Shown: positions 42,594-51,393 of the stretch, piece after piece
Numbering within the stretch: the stretch's first letter is position 1
How the letters are laid out: every line of letters begins with the position of its first letter
Assembly: GCF_016864375.1 (NCBI RefSeq)
Contig: NZ_CP069355.1
Coordinates: forward strand, 930,001 to 994,000
Origin: Microvirga sp. VF16
GTDB taxonomy: Bacteria; Pseudomonadota; Alphaproteobacteria; Rhizobiales; Beijerinckiaceae
Length of the DNA: 64,000 bases
Reading direction: 5' to 3'
Notes under the pieces: generated by a model
What the model saw: the letters and a program-made list of their open reading frames with translations, nothing else
Database searches by the model: none
What the model was told of the DNA's origin: nothing
Position numbers and translations under genes: made by a program

Positions 42594-43493
42594 TTACTTC
42601 AGTGGCATTGCAAATTGCGGCTGGCCGATCGCAACGAAACCTTTGCGCATGTACGCATATTCTTTGTCATCAACATCCGGAACAAATGCCGTCAGCTTAT
42701 AGCGATCAGATCCTTCTGCGGTGGCCAGCAGCGCGTTCTTGAGTTTTGCTGCCGTTTCTGGGTGACGAAAAGCCTGTCTGAAACGTTTGATCACGTTCTC
42801 TTCGACATGGGCGCCGGCAACAATGACGTCGTTTGGCAAGTCCGGTCCACGTGCGATGACGCGGAAAGTACCCGAGCTGACTTCCGGGTCGCTGTCACGC
42901 AGACGCGTGTACACGAAATGAGCCATGCCCCATGCAGCAACGTCGCCGCGCTTGAGTGCGGTGTAGCCCACGGTATTTGAAAGATGGACGGGCTCGACAT
43001 CTTTGGCTGGATCAAGTCCGGCTTCGGACAGCAGCAGCGATGGGCCAATATGGGCAGACGTTGAGCCGACGGCCGCGAACGCCATGCGCTTTCCCTTCAG
43101 GTCGCTTACCGAGCGAATTCCGCTATGCTGCTTCACGATGATCGCGGAAAAATAGTCCGGTCTCGAGAATGCAACGACGGGGGTTATCTTCACTCGGCTT
43201 TGAAAGATCGCGTATTCCGACGGTCCGGTGAGAACAAATTCGACCTTCCCGGCTCGTAGCGCCTCGCCTGCCACGGTTCTGTTGTTAACCGGAAAAAATT
43301 GCACGTCGAGACCAGTCACCTCGGAGAGGGTTTCCCGGAACTTACCGAACTGTCTCTGCAGTTCCTCCAGTCCGTCAATGTCGGTGGCCGCCAACCGGAC
43401 GGTTTGTGCGTCGGCAGGGCTCGCAACGGCGGCTAGACCAAGCAAATTGAGGCCGATCGCGATCGCGAGATTTCGGAGAGTGTTGGCTTTCAT
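42594..43493 (-). CDS. phnD: Phosphonate ABC transporter substrate-binding protein
   Basis: Periplasmic receptor. The ATG at 43493 gives a signal peptide (MKANTLRNLAIAIGLNLLGL..ASPADAQ), then the PhnD-like domain: AGKVEFVLTGPSEYAIFQ near residues 84-101, RSVSDLKGKRMAFAAVGSTSAHIGP near 127-151 and RGPDLPNDVIVAG. About 299 residues. The upstream open frame of 83 codons is not coding-like. A 220-base gap separates it from the phosphoesterase gene, so phnDCE may have its own promoter; an isolated CTGTCAT heptamer lies at 43583-43589. Confidence 0.92.
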   Translation of the reverse strand: MKANTLRNLAIAIGLNLLGLAAVASPADAQTVRLAATDIDGLEELQRQFGKFRETLSEVTGLDVQFFPVNNRTVAGEALRAGKVEFVLTGPSEYAIFQSRVKITPVVAFSRPDYFSAIIVKQHSGIRSVSDLKGKRMAFAAVGSTSAHIGPSLLLSEAGLDPAKDVEPVHLSNTVGYTALKRGDVAAWGMAHFVYTRLRDSDPEVSSGTFRVIARGPDLPNDVIVAGAHVEENVIKRFRQAFRHPETAAKLKNALLATAEGSDRYKLTAFVPDVDDKEYAYMRKGFVAIGQPQFAMPLK

Positions 43494-43713
43494 AACGGGA
43501 CCTCTGTTGGTCTGGGTAAGTGAGCAGTAATTTGTTCGAGGCAGAAGAAACGCTGTTGGTGTTACAGGTTTGCGTACTGTTGATGACAGGCCATCGACGA
43601 ATTCGGTACAAGTTCGGAATACGTACGCCTGGCACAGTAAAGTCTGGTGGCCCGGCAGTCGTCGCCTCGAGCGAGAATTGAGTAACTCCAGGGCAGCGAG
43701 ATGACTCCGGATA

Positions 43714-44619
43714 TTACCGTCTGTCGCCGTCACCTGCGGCATAGCCGAGGAATTCTCGCTCGCCGGCGAACTTTGCGTACATATCGATATTGCCGCCGCG
43801 CATCCATCCGCTGATATCGGTATTTAAAAGCTCTGGCGGCTCGATCGTCCGAGCAGACCACCGCTCACCTGAAATCCTCAATTCGGTCAGTCCAACCCTG
43901 CGCCGCCCGTTGAATAGGTTGGGCCTCCAGTCGAAGGTCATGTCAGTCGCGAAGGAGAGCGAGGGCACCCATATGTTTGCAACGCCTTCGATGGTTTTCA
44001 ACCGGCTCTCATGCAGGTGGCCCGAAATCTGCAAATCGATTTGCCCGGCTTGTAGATACGAGAGGAGGAGATGCCGAGTCTCCGGGAACCAGAAGTGCTG
44101 CCCGATCGGAGCTTCACCCCATGCGTCATGGCAAAATGGCTTATGGTATATAGTAGCAACACGACGTGATCCTCTGGTCTCAATAGCGGATCTGAGAAAC
44201 CGCTTCTGTGTCTCCTCTTCTGCAAGGCCGGAGCCGCAAAGCAGGCTGTTCAGACCGATGAAGCGCCATCCGCCAACATCGTGAGACCAAAAATCATCGC
44301 CGAGAATATCCTTATAGATTTTCAGCCGCTCCGCGGTGATAACGGCTTCGCCTCGAAGATCAGGAAGATTGTTGCCGACGTCGTGGTTGCCGGGGACGGC
44401 CAGCCACTGGCAAGGAAGACGATCTAGTTGCTTCTTTGCAAATGCTAGGTCATCGCGGTGATGCGACCCATCTAGTGCGATGTCACCCGCCACCAGGATC
44501 AACGCCGGAGGCTTTTCACCCAGACGTTCAAGGGTGACTTCCCAGTTAAAATGGAAAAACGGTCGCGCACGAGATAAGTGCATGTCCGATATTAAGACGA
44601 TTTCGGTGGCTTCTGTCAC
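43714..44619 (-). CDS. Calcineurin-like metallophosphoesterase
   Basis: The 301-residue product has all five metallophosphoesterase motifs in order: SDMHLSR near residue 11, AGDIALDGS near 44, PGNHDVG near 75, YHKPFCHD near 158 and SGHLHESR near 199. These ligate two metal ions. Substrate unknown; position in a C-P lyase operon beside a glycerophosphodiesterase suggests a phosphate mono- or diester made during phosphonate or phospholipid-headgroup use. It is not PhnP, which has a metallo-beta-lactamase fold. Confidence 0.88.
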   Translation of the reverse strand: MTEATEIVLISDMHLSRARPFFHFNWEVTLERLGEKPPALILVAGDIALDGSHHRDDLAFAKKQLDRLPCQWLAVPGNHDVGNNLPDLRGEAVITAERLKIYKDILGDDFWSHDVGGWRFIGLNSLLCGSGLAEEETQKRFLRSAIETRGSRRVATIYHKPFCHDAWGEAPIGQHFWFPETRHLLLSYLQAGQIDLQISGHLHESRLKTIEGVANIWVPSLSFATDMTFDWRPNLFNGRRRVGLTELRISGERWSARTIEPPELLNTDISGWMRGGNIDMYAKFAGEREFLGYAAGDGDRR

Positions 44620-44670
44620 GTTTGGAGGCTTCCTGTATTAACGTTCTACCCGCGCGTCCCGGCAAGAAAG

Positions 44671-45417
44671 CTAACCCCCGGCGCGGTTCTTAAATTCCGC
44701 GGCCGCCAGCTCGGGCTTATCGGTTATCACACCGTCAATCCCGAGCTCGTAAATCTGCTGAAGTGCTTGCGTGTCGCTCGCCGTTTTGAAACTCGACAGA
44801 GGGGCCGCAACCGCGAGCGTTCCGAAACCGGCATTGCGGATGGCCTGAATTATCTTTGGGCTATAGTCTTTCGGAAGAACCCGGATCCACATCGCGCCCA
44901 GTCCTTTCGCGACGTCCAAACAATCGCCGCCTTCGGGAAAGAACGTGCCGATCGCCGCCTCCCCCGAGCGCTGCCTGATCAGCTGCCCTATCTCGGGGGT
45001 GTAGGCCGAGAACAGGGATCGATTGAGGGCGCCCCGCCGAATGACTTGCGGAACAATGACATCGAGATCGGAGGCGGAAGCCTGTTTGACATCAGCGATG
45101 ACCGGGACACCACGCGTCAGATCCAGAAAATCCGAAAAGCGCAAGAGCGCGGGAAACAGGGTTCGGGCCTCTTCCAAAGTGAGCTCTGCTATACTGGATT
45201 CAGCACCTGCAACGCGGAGCAGATTGTCGTCATGGAGACAGACCGCCTGCCCATCCGCGGTAACATGAATGTCGGTCTCGAGCGCATCCGCGCCGCCAGC
45301 CATCGCTCGCCGAAAAGACTCGCGCGTATTTTCCAGGGCGACGTTCGGCGTTCCACGATGCCCGATGACAAGGGGTCGACCCAGGGAAGCGAAACGACTG
45401 GTGCTCCACAACGACAT
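44671..45417 (-). CDS. Glycerophosphodiester phosphodiesterase
   Basis: Cleaves glycerophosphodiesters to glycerol 3-phosphate and an alcohol. The 248-residue protein shows GHRGTPNVALENTRESF near residues 19-35, ALETDIHVTADGQAVCLHDD near 46-65 (catalytic His pair and metal Glu/Asp) and a C-terminal ELGIDGVITDKPE. No signal peptide is seen, so it acts in the cytoplasm, like UgpQ. It lies 15 bases from phnL and is part of the phn operon. Confidence 0.93.
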   Translation of the reverse strand: MSLWSTSRFASLGRPLVIGHRGTPNVALENTRESFRRAMAGGADALETDIHVTADGQAVCLHDDNLLRVAGAESSIAELTLEEARTLFPALLRFSDFLDLTRGVPVIADVKQASASDLDVIVPQVIRRGALNRSLFSAYTPEIGQLIRQRSGEAAIGTFFPEGGDCLDVAKGLGAMWIRVLPKDYSPKIIQAIRNAGFGTLAVAAPLSSFKTASDTQALQQIYELGIDGVITDKPELAAAEFKNRAGG

Positions 45418-45431
45418 CGAAATTCTCCTGA

Positions 45432-46151
45432 TTAGGCCACCGCTGACTCGGGATGACGATTGCGCAACGAGAAAGCCGCTACATTGACCAGTCGATCGGC
45501 AACAGCATCACGGACGTCCGGATCGTGGAAGATACCCAGTATCGCGACGCCCGCTTCTTTCTTCTCCCGGATCAGATCGATGACGACTTGCCGATTCCGT
45601 GCATCCAGAGATGCGCTCGGTTCATCGAGCAAGAGCAAGGGATGGTCGGTGATGAAACCGCGCGCGATATTGATCCGCTGTTGCTCACCGCCGGAAAAGG
45701 TCGCGGGAGGCAGCCCCCACAGAGAGTCTGGAACATTCAATCGCAATAGGAGAGTTTCGGCGCGCTCTGCTGCGGCCCTCGAACCAACTCCATTGGCGAT
45801 AAGTGGCTCGGCAACGAGATCTCGGGCCGAGACCCGCGGCACCACGCGAAGAAATTGGCTGACATAGCCAATTGTCCGGCGCCGAACCTGCTTCATCGTC
45901 ATTGGATCGGCCGTGGCGATGTCGATAGCCGTCTCACCGTGCTCAACGACGATATGGCCCATCTCGGTACCATAGGTGCCATATATCATCTTTAGAACGG
46001 AACTCTTGCCGGCGCCCGAGGGGCCGTTCAGCACTACGCATTCACCCTTGGCAACGCGGAAGGACAGATCGGAGATGACCGGAATGCGGATGCCACCCCG
46101 CAGGTGCATGACGAACTGCTTGCCGATGTTTGTAACATTGAGAACGGCCAT
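45432..46151 (-). CDS. phnL: C-P lyase system ABC-type ATPase PhnL
   Basis: The 239-residue ATPase starts MAVLNVTNIGKQFVMHLRGG, a PhnL hallmark, with Walker A GPSGAGKSS near 43, RRRTIGYVSQFLRVVPRVSA near 89-108, signature FSGGEQQRINIARG near 150 and Walker B LLLDEPSASLD. It binds the C-P lyase core with PhnK rather than a permease. The ATG at 46151 is chosen; the earlier open frame is in phnK. Confidence 0.94.
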   Translation of the reverse strand: MAVLNVTNIGKQFVMHLRGGIRIPVISDLSFRVAKGECVVLNGPSGAGKSSVLKMIYGTYGTEMGHIVVEHGETAIDIATADPMTMKQVRRRTIGYVSQFLRVVPRVSARDLVAEPLIANGVGSRAAAERAETLLLRLNVPDSLWGLPPATFSGGEQQRINIARGFITDHPLLLLDEPSASLDARNRQVVIDLIREKKEAGVAILGIFHDPDVRDAVADRLVNVAAFSLRNRHPESAVA

Positions 46152-46155
46152 TGGA

Positions 46156-46938
46156 TCAAACCTGCAAGACGGACGAAACGAGAAGTTGCGTATAGGCCTG
46201 ACGGGGATCCTCGAGGACACGATCCGTCAGGCCAGTTTCGATCACGCGGCCGGATTGCATCACCATCAGGCGATCCGACAGCAATCGAGCGACGCCGAGA
46301 TCGTGCGTCACAATCACAGCGGCCAGATTGAACTCGCGGACGAGGCGACGGAGAAGATCGAGCAGCTTTGCCTGAACCGAGACATCGAGACCGCCCGTGG
46401 GCTCGTCCATCAGAACGAGTTGTGGATGGGTCACAAGACCCCGGGCAATCTGCAAGCGTTGCTGCATGCCGCCCGAGAATGTTTGCGGCAGATCATCGAC
46501 GCGTATTGGGTCAATCTCAACGTTCCTGAGCCACTCCAGCGCGACGGTGCGCAAGGACCCGTAATGGCGGTTACCGCTCGTCATCAGCGGCTCCGAAATA
46601 TTGCCGCCCGCGCTGACATCAAGCCGCAAGCCATCCCTTGGATTTTGGTGGATCAGGGATAATATCGAAGGAAGAAGCTGCTCACGCTCCGCCTCTTCCA
46701 TGCGCCAGAGATCACGGTGGCCCAAGCCGGGTACTGCAACGGTGACGGTTCCGGTGTCGGGCGGCAGCGTTCCCGCAAGACATTTGAGCAGCGTCGATTT
46801 GCCGGATCCACTCTCGCCGACAATCCCCAGCACCTCGCCTCGGTGCAAGGAGAAGGAGATGTTCCGGCAGGCCGCCATACGGCCGAAGGTCTTGCTGAGA
46901 CCTTCAACTTTCAAAATTTGCTCGGCAAAACCGGTCAT
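46156..46938 (-). CDS. phnK: C-P lyase system ABC-type ATPase PhnK
   Basis: The product of about 260 residues has Walker A GESGSGKST near 40, HQNPRDGLRLDVSAGGNISE (the PhnK-specific Q-loop region) near 95-114, signature FSGGMQQRLQIARGL and Walker B LVLMDEPTGGLDVSVQAKLL. PhnK docks on PhnJ. Start ATG 46938 overlaps the phnJ stop by 4 bases. Confidence 0.95.
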   Translation of the reverse strand: MTGFAEQILKVEGLSKTFGRMAACRNISFSLHRGEVLGIVGESGSGKSTLLKCLAGTLPPDTGTVTVAVPGLGHRDLWRMEEAEREQLLPSILSLIHQNPRDGLRLDVSAGGNISEPLMTSGNRHYGSLRTVALEWLRNVEIDPIRVDDLPQTFSGGMQQRLQIARGLVTHPQLVLMDEPTGGLDVSVQAKLLDLLRRLVREFNLAAVIVTHDLGVARLLSDRLMVMQSGRVIETGLTDRVLEDPRQAYTQLLVSSVLQV

Positions 46939-47804
46939 CGGGACGCCCTCCCTGAACGGCGGTCGTTGCAATAGGACGTATCGGAGCAGATAAACTGGGT
47001 GCTGCCCTGATCATCGAGGAGAACTTCGTCCAGGTAACTGTCTCCGGCACCGCAGAGTGCGCAGCGTTCCTGCCACGTCTGCACCTCGAAGGGGTAATCC
47101 TCGAAATCCAGGCTACGGACATCCGTAAAGGGCGGAATCGCGTAGATACGTCGTTCCCGGCCAGCGCCGAAAAGGGCCAGCGCCCGGCTGCGGTGTAGCT
47201 TGGGATTGTCGAATTTCGGAATCGGTGAGGGCGAGGCGAGATAGCGGCCATGAACGCGCACGGGGTAATCGTGCGACATCGCGATGTGGCCATAGCGCGC
47301 GATGTCTTCATAAAGCCGCACCTGCATGAGCCCGTAGCGCGCAAAGGCGTGCAGCTTGCGGGCCTGTGCCTCCGAGGGAGTCAAGCGCCGCAATGGTTCC
47401 GGCTGCGGCACCTGCATGACCAGGATCTGATCGTCGCTGAGGGGATGCTCGGGAATTCGATGTCGGCTTTGAATGATCGTGGCCTCGGTAGTATGTTCCG
47501 TGGTGGCGACGCTGGATACCCGCGCAAAAAAGCGCCGGATGGAGACCGCATTGGTTGTGTCGTCGGCACCCTGGTCGATGACCTTGAGACGGTCGGAGAG
47601 GCCGATGATGCTCGCGGTCACCTGGATGCCGCCGGTGCCCCAGCCGGGTGGGAGGGGCACCTCACGGTCGCCGAAGGGCACCTGATAGCCGGGAATGGAA
47701 ACGGCTTTCAGGATCGCGCGACGGATCATCCGCTTCGTCTGTTCGTCCAGGAAACCGAAGCTGTAATCTTCGTCCTCGTCGTTGAGTGCAAGATCATCGA
47801 GCAT
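46935..47804 (-). CDS. phnJ: C-P lyase catalytic subunit (radical SAM) PhnJ
   Basis: Cleaves the C-P bond of ribose 1-phosphonate 5-phosphate. The 289-residue product shows the PhnJ text EDYSFGFLDEQTKRMIRRAI near the start, VPLPPGWGTGGIQ-type region, ARYGLMQVRLYEDIARYGHIA and the C-terminal cluster cysteines in RCALCGAGDSYLDE and ICSDTSYC. Start ATG 47804 overlaps phnI by 11 bases; the earlier open frame is in phnI. Confidence 0.96.
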   Translation of the reverse strand: MLDDLALNDEDEDYSFGFLDEQTKRMIRRAILKAVSIPGYQVPFGDREVPLPPGWGTGGIQVTASIIGLSDRLKVIDQGADDTTNAVSIRRFFARVSSVATTEHTTEATIIQSRHRIPEHPLSDDQILVMQVPQPEPLRRLTPSEAQARKLHAFARYGLMQVRLYEDIARYGHIAMSHDYPVRVHGRYLASPSPIPKFDNPKLHRSRALALFGAGRERRIYAIPPFTDVRSLDFEDYPFEVQTWQERCALCGAGDSYLDEVLLDDQGSTQFICSDTSYCNDRRSGRASR

Positions 47805-48912
47805 CTTCGTTCTCCATCCCTGCCGCCCGTTCTGCGCGCGTGTTGTAATCTTCGCGAAGTTGCCGAAGCAGTTGGAGCTCGGCTTGGAAATCCACGTAGT
47901 GTGGAAGTTTAAGGTGTTGGACCAGTCCTGAGGCTGCGACGCAATCCGAATGCGACAGGACGAACTCCTCATCCTGGGCGGGGAAGCGCCGTTCCTCGCC
48001 GAATTCTGCGCCGCGAAGCGCCCGGTCTACGACAGCGACCGACAGAGCCTTGCGTTCGCAATGCCCGAACAGCAATCCGTAGCCGCGGGTGTAATGCGGA
48101 AGGGTATCAGGCTTACCGACGGTCATATGGATCGTCCGGCACTCCGTGACCCGCACAGTGCCGATGCCGATGTCGAGATCGATTTCGGGTATCTCCATCA
48201 CGACCGAAACGTCTCCGTGCCTCATTTCGGCGACGTAGGGATGGTTTCTGCCGTAGCCACGCATCGTCGAGTAGCAGAGGGCCATCAAGAAGCCTTCATC
48301 GCCGCGGACCAGGTTTTGAAGCCTCTGGTCGCGCGTTGAGGGAAATTTCAACGGCTCGCGCGTGAGATCGGCCACTCCGGAGCTATCGTCTGGAAGTTCC
48401 TCTTCGACGACATCCGTCCGGGACAGGAAGCCCGCATCATGGCGCAGATGCATGTCGTCCGATGTAAAGTCGGTCGACAGAGGCAGGCCATCCTCGTCTT
48501 CGGCTTCCTGCAGCAGCGAAAAGTCGAGCAGCCTATGGGTATAGTCGTACGTTGGCCCGAGGAATTGTCCGCCAGGAATATCCTTATGCGTGGTCGAAAT
48601 GCGCCGCCGAACGATCATCGCCGCTGTGTCGAGCGGTCGAGTATAACCGAAGCGACGCATCGTCGTGCGGTACGCCCGCAGCAGATAGATCGCTTCGATA
48701 AGGTCGCCTTCCGCTTGCTTTATGGCGAGGGCAGCAAGCGTCGGGTCGTAAAGTGAGCCCTCATTCATCACCCGGTCGACCGCCAGGGAGAGTTGCTCGC
48801 GAATCTGGTCGACGGACAGTTCGGCAATCCTAGGGTCGCCGCGACGCCGCTTCGACAGGAGACGATGTGAGGCATCGATCGCCTTCTCTCCGCCTTTGAT
48901 AGAGGTCATCAT
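47794..48912 (-). CDS. phnI: C-P lyase core subunit PhnI
   Basis: With PhnG, PhnH and PhnL, PhnI couples phosphonate to the ribose of ATP. The 372-residue product has GGEKAIDASHRLL near the start, SLYDPTLAALAIKQAEGDLIEAIYLLRAYRTT near residues 53-84, VRRRISTTHKDIPGGQFLGPTYDYTHRLLDF near 101-131 and MALCYSTMRGYGRNHPYVAE near 210. Normal length. It overlaps both neighbours. Confidence 0.96.
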   Translation of the reverse strand: MMTSIKGGEKAIDASHRLLSKRRRGDPRIAELSVDQIREQLSLAVDRVMNEGSLYDPTLAALAIKQAEGDLIEAIYLLRAYRTTMRRFGYTRPLDTAAMIVRRRISTTHKDIPGGQFLGPTYDYTHRLLDFSLLQEAEDEDGLPLSTDFTSDDMHLRHDAGFLSRTDVVEEELPDDSSGVADLTREPLKFPSTRDQRLQNLVRGDEGFLMALCYSTMRGYGRNHPYVAEMRHGDVSVVMEIPEIDLDIGIGTVRVTECRTIHMTVGKPDTLPHYTRGYGLLFGHCERKALSVAVVDRALRGAEFGEERRFPAQDEEFVLSHSDCVAASGLVQHLKLPHYVDFQAELQLLRQLREDYNTRAERAAGMENEDAR

Positions 48913-49505
48913 GAGAAAGTCGCCTTAATCGTACGGGGAAGACCGATGACAGATCGATCGTCGGCCAGGATGACATCGACACCGATCGGGTAGCTTGCCG
49001 CATTCTCGTTCCAGCGATGCCAGAACCAGCTCGGCAGACCAGCTGGTGTGACGGAGATGCTGGTTTCGATACCCGGGCCCGCCAAGGACACGGTGCTTCC
49101 GCCGGTGAGGGACGGCACTTGAAGAACCAGGGTCGCCGAGCGATCTGGATAAGCCGCATCGCCGTATGAAAACAGACGAAAATCGGTGAGGTTCTGCGGG
49201 CTTCCAATGATACCGAAGGCCGCCTGCTTGGGATCGGAGACGACGCGCGCGCCGGTGTGGAATCGCAAATAGCGCAATACAGCTTCTGTCGCGAGCGTAG
49301 CATCGAGCCAAACCGGAGTGGTATCGTCGAGAAGCGTGAGCGCAATTGCGCTCAGCGTCGGGCCTAATGGCTGAGGAGATGCCGGGGGCACAGGCAGCTC
49401 TACGATGGTCCCAGGCCGCGAGGTCGCGGAGAGCAGAGCCCGAAAGGCTTGCTGAGCCTCGTGAATCGGATTGCGGAACGGCGCGGAAATGACTTCGGAG
49501 TTCAT
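48909..49505 (-). CDS. phnH: C-P lyase core subunit PhnH
   Basis: The 198-residue product begins with a region typical of PhnH, FRNPIHEAQQAFRALLSATSRPGTI near 8-32, followed by ALTLLDDTTPVWLD, GSPQNLTDFRLFSYGDAAYPDRSATLVLQV near 100-129 and GIETSISVTPAGLPSWFWHRWNENAASYPIGVDVIL. Length is normal. ATGA overlaps join it to phnG and phnI. Confidence 0.95.
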   Translation of the reverse strand: MNSEVISAPFRNPIHEAQQAFRALLSATSRPGTIVELPVPPASPQPLGPTLSAIALTLLDDTTPVWLDATLATEAVLRYLRFHTGARVVSDPKQAAFGIIGSPQNLTDFRLFSYGDAAYPDRSATLVLQVPSLTGGSTVSLAGPGIETSISVTPAGLPSWFWHRWNENAASYPIGVDVILADDRSVIGLPRTIKATFS

Positions 49506-49999
49506 TGGTCGTCTCCGCCGCGTGACAGCATGGTGAATTCGACCTTGCTGCTTCGGGTTTCCCTGACGATGTCCTGATGGCGGCGCCTTTTCCCTTCGGC
49601 AAGGCTGGCGATGCAGTGCGCGACGACATCCTGCCCGGTCGTTTTCTCATGCTGAAGCATCGCATCAAACAAAGCTGCCAAGGCGGCATGACGTTTGTTG
49701 CGTCCCATGACGTATGAAATGCCGATCTCGCCGGTGCCAATCTGCACGGTGCAGCGCGTCACAGTGACGTCGCCGAGATTGAACTGGGCCCCCGTACCGC
49801 TTGCCCTCCCGCGGATCATCGCCGAACCATATTCAGGCCGGCGGATCCACTGGAATGGCGGATGGGGAAGAGCCCGCCAATGGCTCTCGATCTCTGTCAC
49901 GGGCGATTCAGCGAGCAGGGTCATCCATTCCGCTCTGGAGAAAGAGAGCTCGACGGCCGCAGCGGATTGGTCGTGCCGGGGAACGGAGCCGACGGTCAT
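49502..49999 (-). CDS. phnG: C-P lyase core subunit PhnG
   Basis: The 165-residue product shows WMTLLAESPVTEIESHW near 26-42, FQWIRRPEYGSAMIRGRASGTGAQFNLGDVTVTRCTVQ near 49-86 and the short YVMGRNKRHAALAALFDAML near 96-115, all PhnG features. It is the second gene of phnM-G-H-I-J-K-L and overlaps phnM by 4 bases. Confidence 0.94.
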   Translation of the reverse strand: MTVGSVPRHDQSAAAVELSFSRAEWMTLLAESPVTEIESHWRALPHPPFQWIRRPEYGSAMIRGRASGTGAQFNLGDVTVTRCTVQIGTGEIGISYVMGRNKRHAALAALFDAMLQHEKTTGQDVVAHCIASLAEGKRRRHQDIVRETRSSKVEFTMLSRGGDDQ

Positions 50000-51174
50000 A
50001 GGATCTGACCTCCCGCCACCCAGACACTGCGAACGACCGGCGCCGCATTGACCTCGGCGACACGCAACAGATCCGCCCGTCGGCCAACGGCCACCTCTCC
50101 ACGATCGGCCAAGCCGAAGAGTTCGGCTGGTCGCTTGCTGCCCATCGCAACTGCGTTGGCGAGACCGGGGCCATGCGGATCAGAGGCAAGCCGCCACAAG
50201 GCGTGGAGCAAGCTCGACGGGATATAGTCGGAGCAAACGATATCGATGAGACCCTCTTCGGCAAGGAGCTTGCCCGAGACATTGCCGATATGGGAGCGCC
50301 CTGCAACAATGTTTGGCGCGCCGATAATAGTCACCATTCCAGCCGCACGAGCCGCCTTGGCCGCTTCCAAAGTGATCGGAAATTCCGAAATCGAGAGTCC
50401 GAATTCTTTACTCTCGGCAATATGCGCTGCCGTAGTGTCGTCGTGGCTGGCAAGCGGGATCCTGTGCAGCCTGCAGAGCTCCACGAGCCTCCTGCGATTG
50501 TCTTCTGTGCAGTCGCTCGTGGTCGGAACGGCCGCGATTTCGGCCTCAATCACGGCATCGGCTACGCCTTTGCGGCGTTCCAGGCGCCGAAAGCGCTCGG
50601 CGTCTCGGCGGGCGCTGTCGTCCATGATCGTCACGAACCGCAACCGTGTATCATTGATATAGTCGGTGAACAGGTCAATCAGATCATTCTCGCGCGCATC
50701 ACAGCGCAAGTGCAGCAAATGGTCGATCTTCAGCAGTCCCGCCTTGCGTGCTTCGCGCAGCCCGTCGATCATTAGCGGTAAGAGCTTGCGGCGGTCCGGA
50801 TTGCCGACGGCGCCAACGATGAGCGAATCGAATACGGTCGTTGTGCCACTGGCGCAAAGGACGACGTCATGCGTCATCACGGCATTGACCGGATTCCAGA
50901 AGACGCCGCCACGCGGCATGATCTGCTTTTCCAGATGATCCGTGTGGACATCGACGAGACCGGGGAGTAGGTAGTCTCCGTCAAAATCGATCGAGCCCGG
51001 CGCGTGCGAGTGGGTGCGATCTAAGTCGGAGATGGTCCCGTTCTGAATGCAGACTGTCCCGAGAAACACCTCATGTCCCGTCACGATCCGGGCATTCGTG
51101 ATCACTGTCTCCACGTTTGTACGCCGCATAGACGTCTGTTTCGGCGCCCGCTCTTTGAGCTGAAGTTCTGTCAT
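49996..51174 (-). CDS. phnM: Alpha-D-ribose 1-methylphosphonate 5-triphosphate diphosphatase
   Basis: Releases pyrophosphate from the ribose triphosphate phosphonate made by PhnGHIL. The product of about 392 residues is an amidohydrolase: LPGLVDVHTDHLEKQIMPRGG near residues 62-82 (metal His pair), ASHDDTTAAHIAESKEFG near 240-257 and CSDYIPSSLLHALWRLA near 320-336. I chose the ATG at 51174 (MTELQLKERA); MRRTNVETVI at 51129 is an alternative, and the long open frame above crosses the promoter. First gene of the operon, behind a Pho box. Confidence 0.95.
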   Translation of the reverse strand: MTELQLKERAPKQTSMRRTNVETVITNARIVTGHEVFLGTVCIQNGTISDLDRTHSHAPGSIDFDGDYLLPGLVDVHTDHLEKQIMPRGGVFWNPVNAVMTHDVVLCASGTTTVFDSLIVGAVGNPDRRKLLPLMIDGLREARKAGLLKIDHLLHLRCDARENDLIDLFTDYINDTRLRFVTIMDDSARRDAERFRRLERRKGVADAVIEAEIAAVPTTSDCTEDNRRRLVELCRLHRIPLASHDDTTAAHIAESKEFGLSISEFPITLEAAKAARAAGMVTIIGAPNIVAGRSHIGNVSGKLLAEEGLIDIVCSDYIPSSLLHALWRLASDPHGPGLANAVAMGSKRPAELFGLADRGEVAVGRRADLLRVAEVNAAPVVRSVWVAGGQIL

Positions 51175-51229
51175 TTTGGCTACCCTCGGTTCGGCTGAGC
51201 GACAGCTATGGGCGCTGAATGATGGTTCG

Positions 51230-51247
51230 GCGACAGTATCATGACAG
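51230..51247 (-). promoter_or_regulatory. Pho box upstream of phnM operon
   Basis: Read on the minus strand: CTGTCAT-GATA-CTGTCGC, followed by CGAA and a weak third heptamer CCATCAT. This is the PhoB pattern of 7-base repeats spaced by 4 bases (CTGTCAT, 11-bp period). It lies about 56 bases before the phnM ATG, the expected range for a PhoB-activated promoter. Confidence 0.75.
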
Positions 51248-51316
51248 TTGAGCAACGAAATCTGGACGTTTCTCCGATTCGTCCCTTGAGGACCCTTCCT
51301 ATCCGGCTTCGATGCC

Positions 51317-51368
51317 TTGACACGGATCTCGCGACTGGCGCTCATTAGCCGTTGTGAATGTGTTTCAC
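51317..51368 (+). promoter_or_regulatory. Candidate phnF promoter and operator
   Basis: TTGACA at 51317-51322 is followed at a spacing of 17-18 bases by a weak -10 (GCTCATT). Downstream, GTGAA-TGTGT-TTCAC (51354-51368) is a perfect 5-bp inverted repeat 25 bases before the phnF ATG, a reasonable GntR-family autorepressor site. Evidence is pattern only. Confidence 0.4.
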
Positions 51369-51393
51369 CCGATGCTCCGACAGGCAGGCTACG

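Noticed and set aside
43583..43589. Pho box before phnD
   Set aside because: One good CTGTCAT heptamer, but the next one at the right spacing (AGTACGC) does not match; left as a note only.
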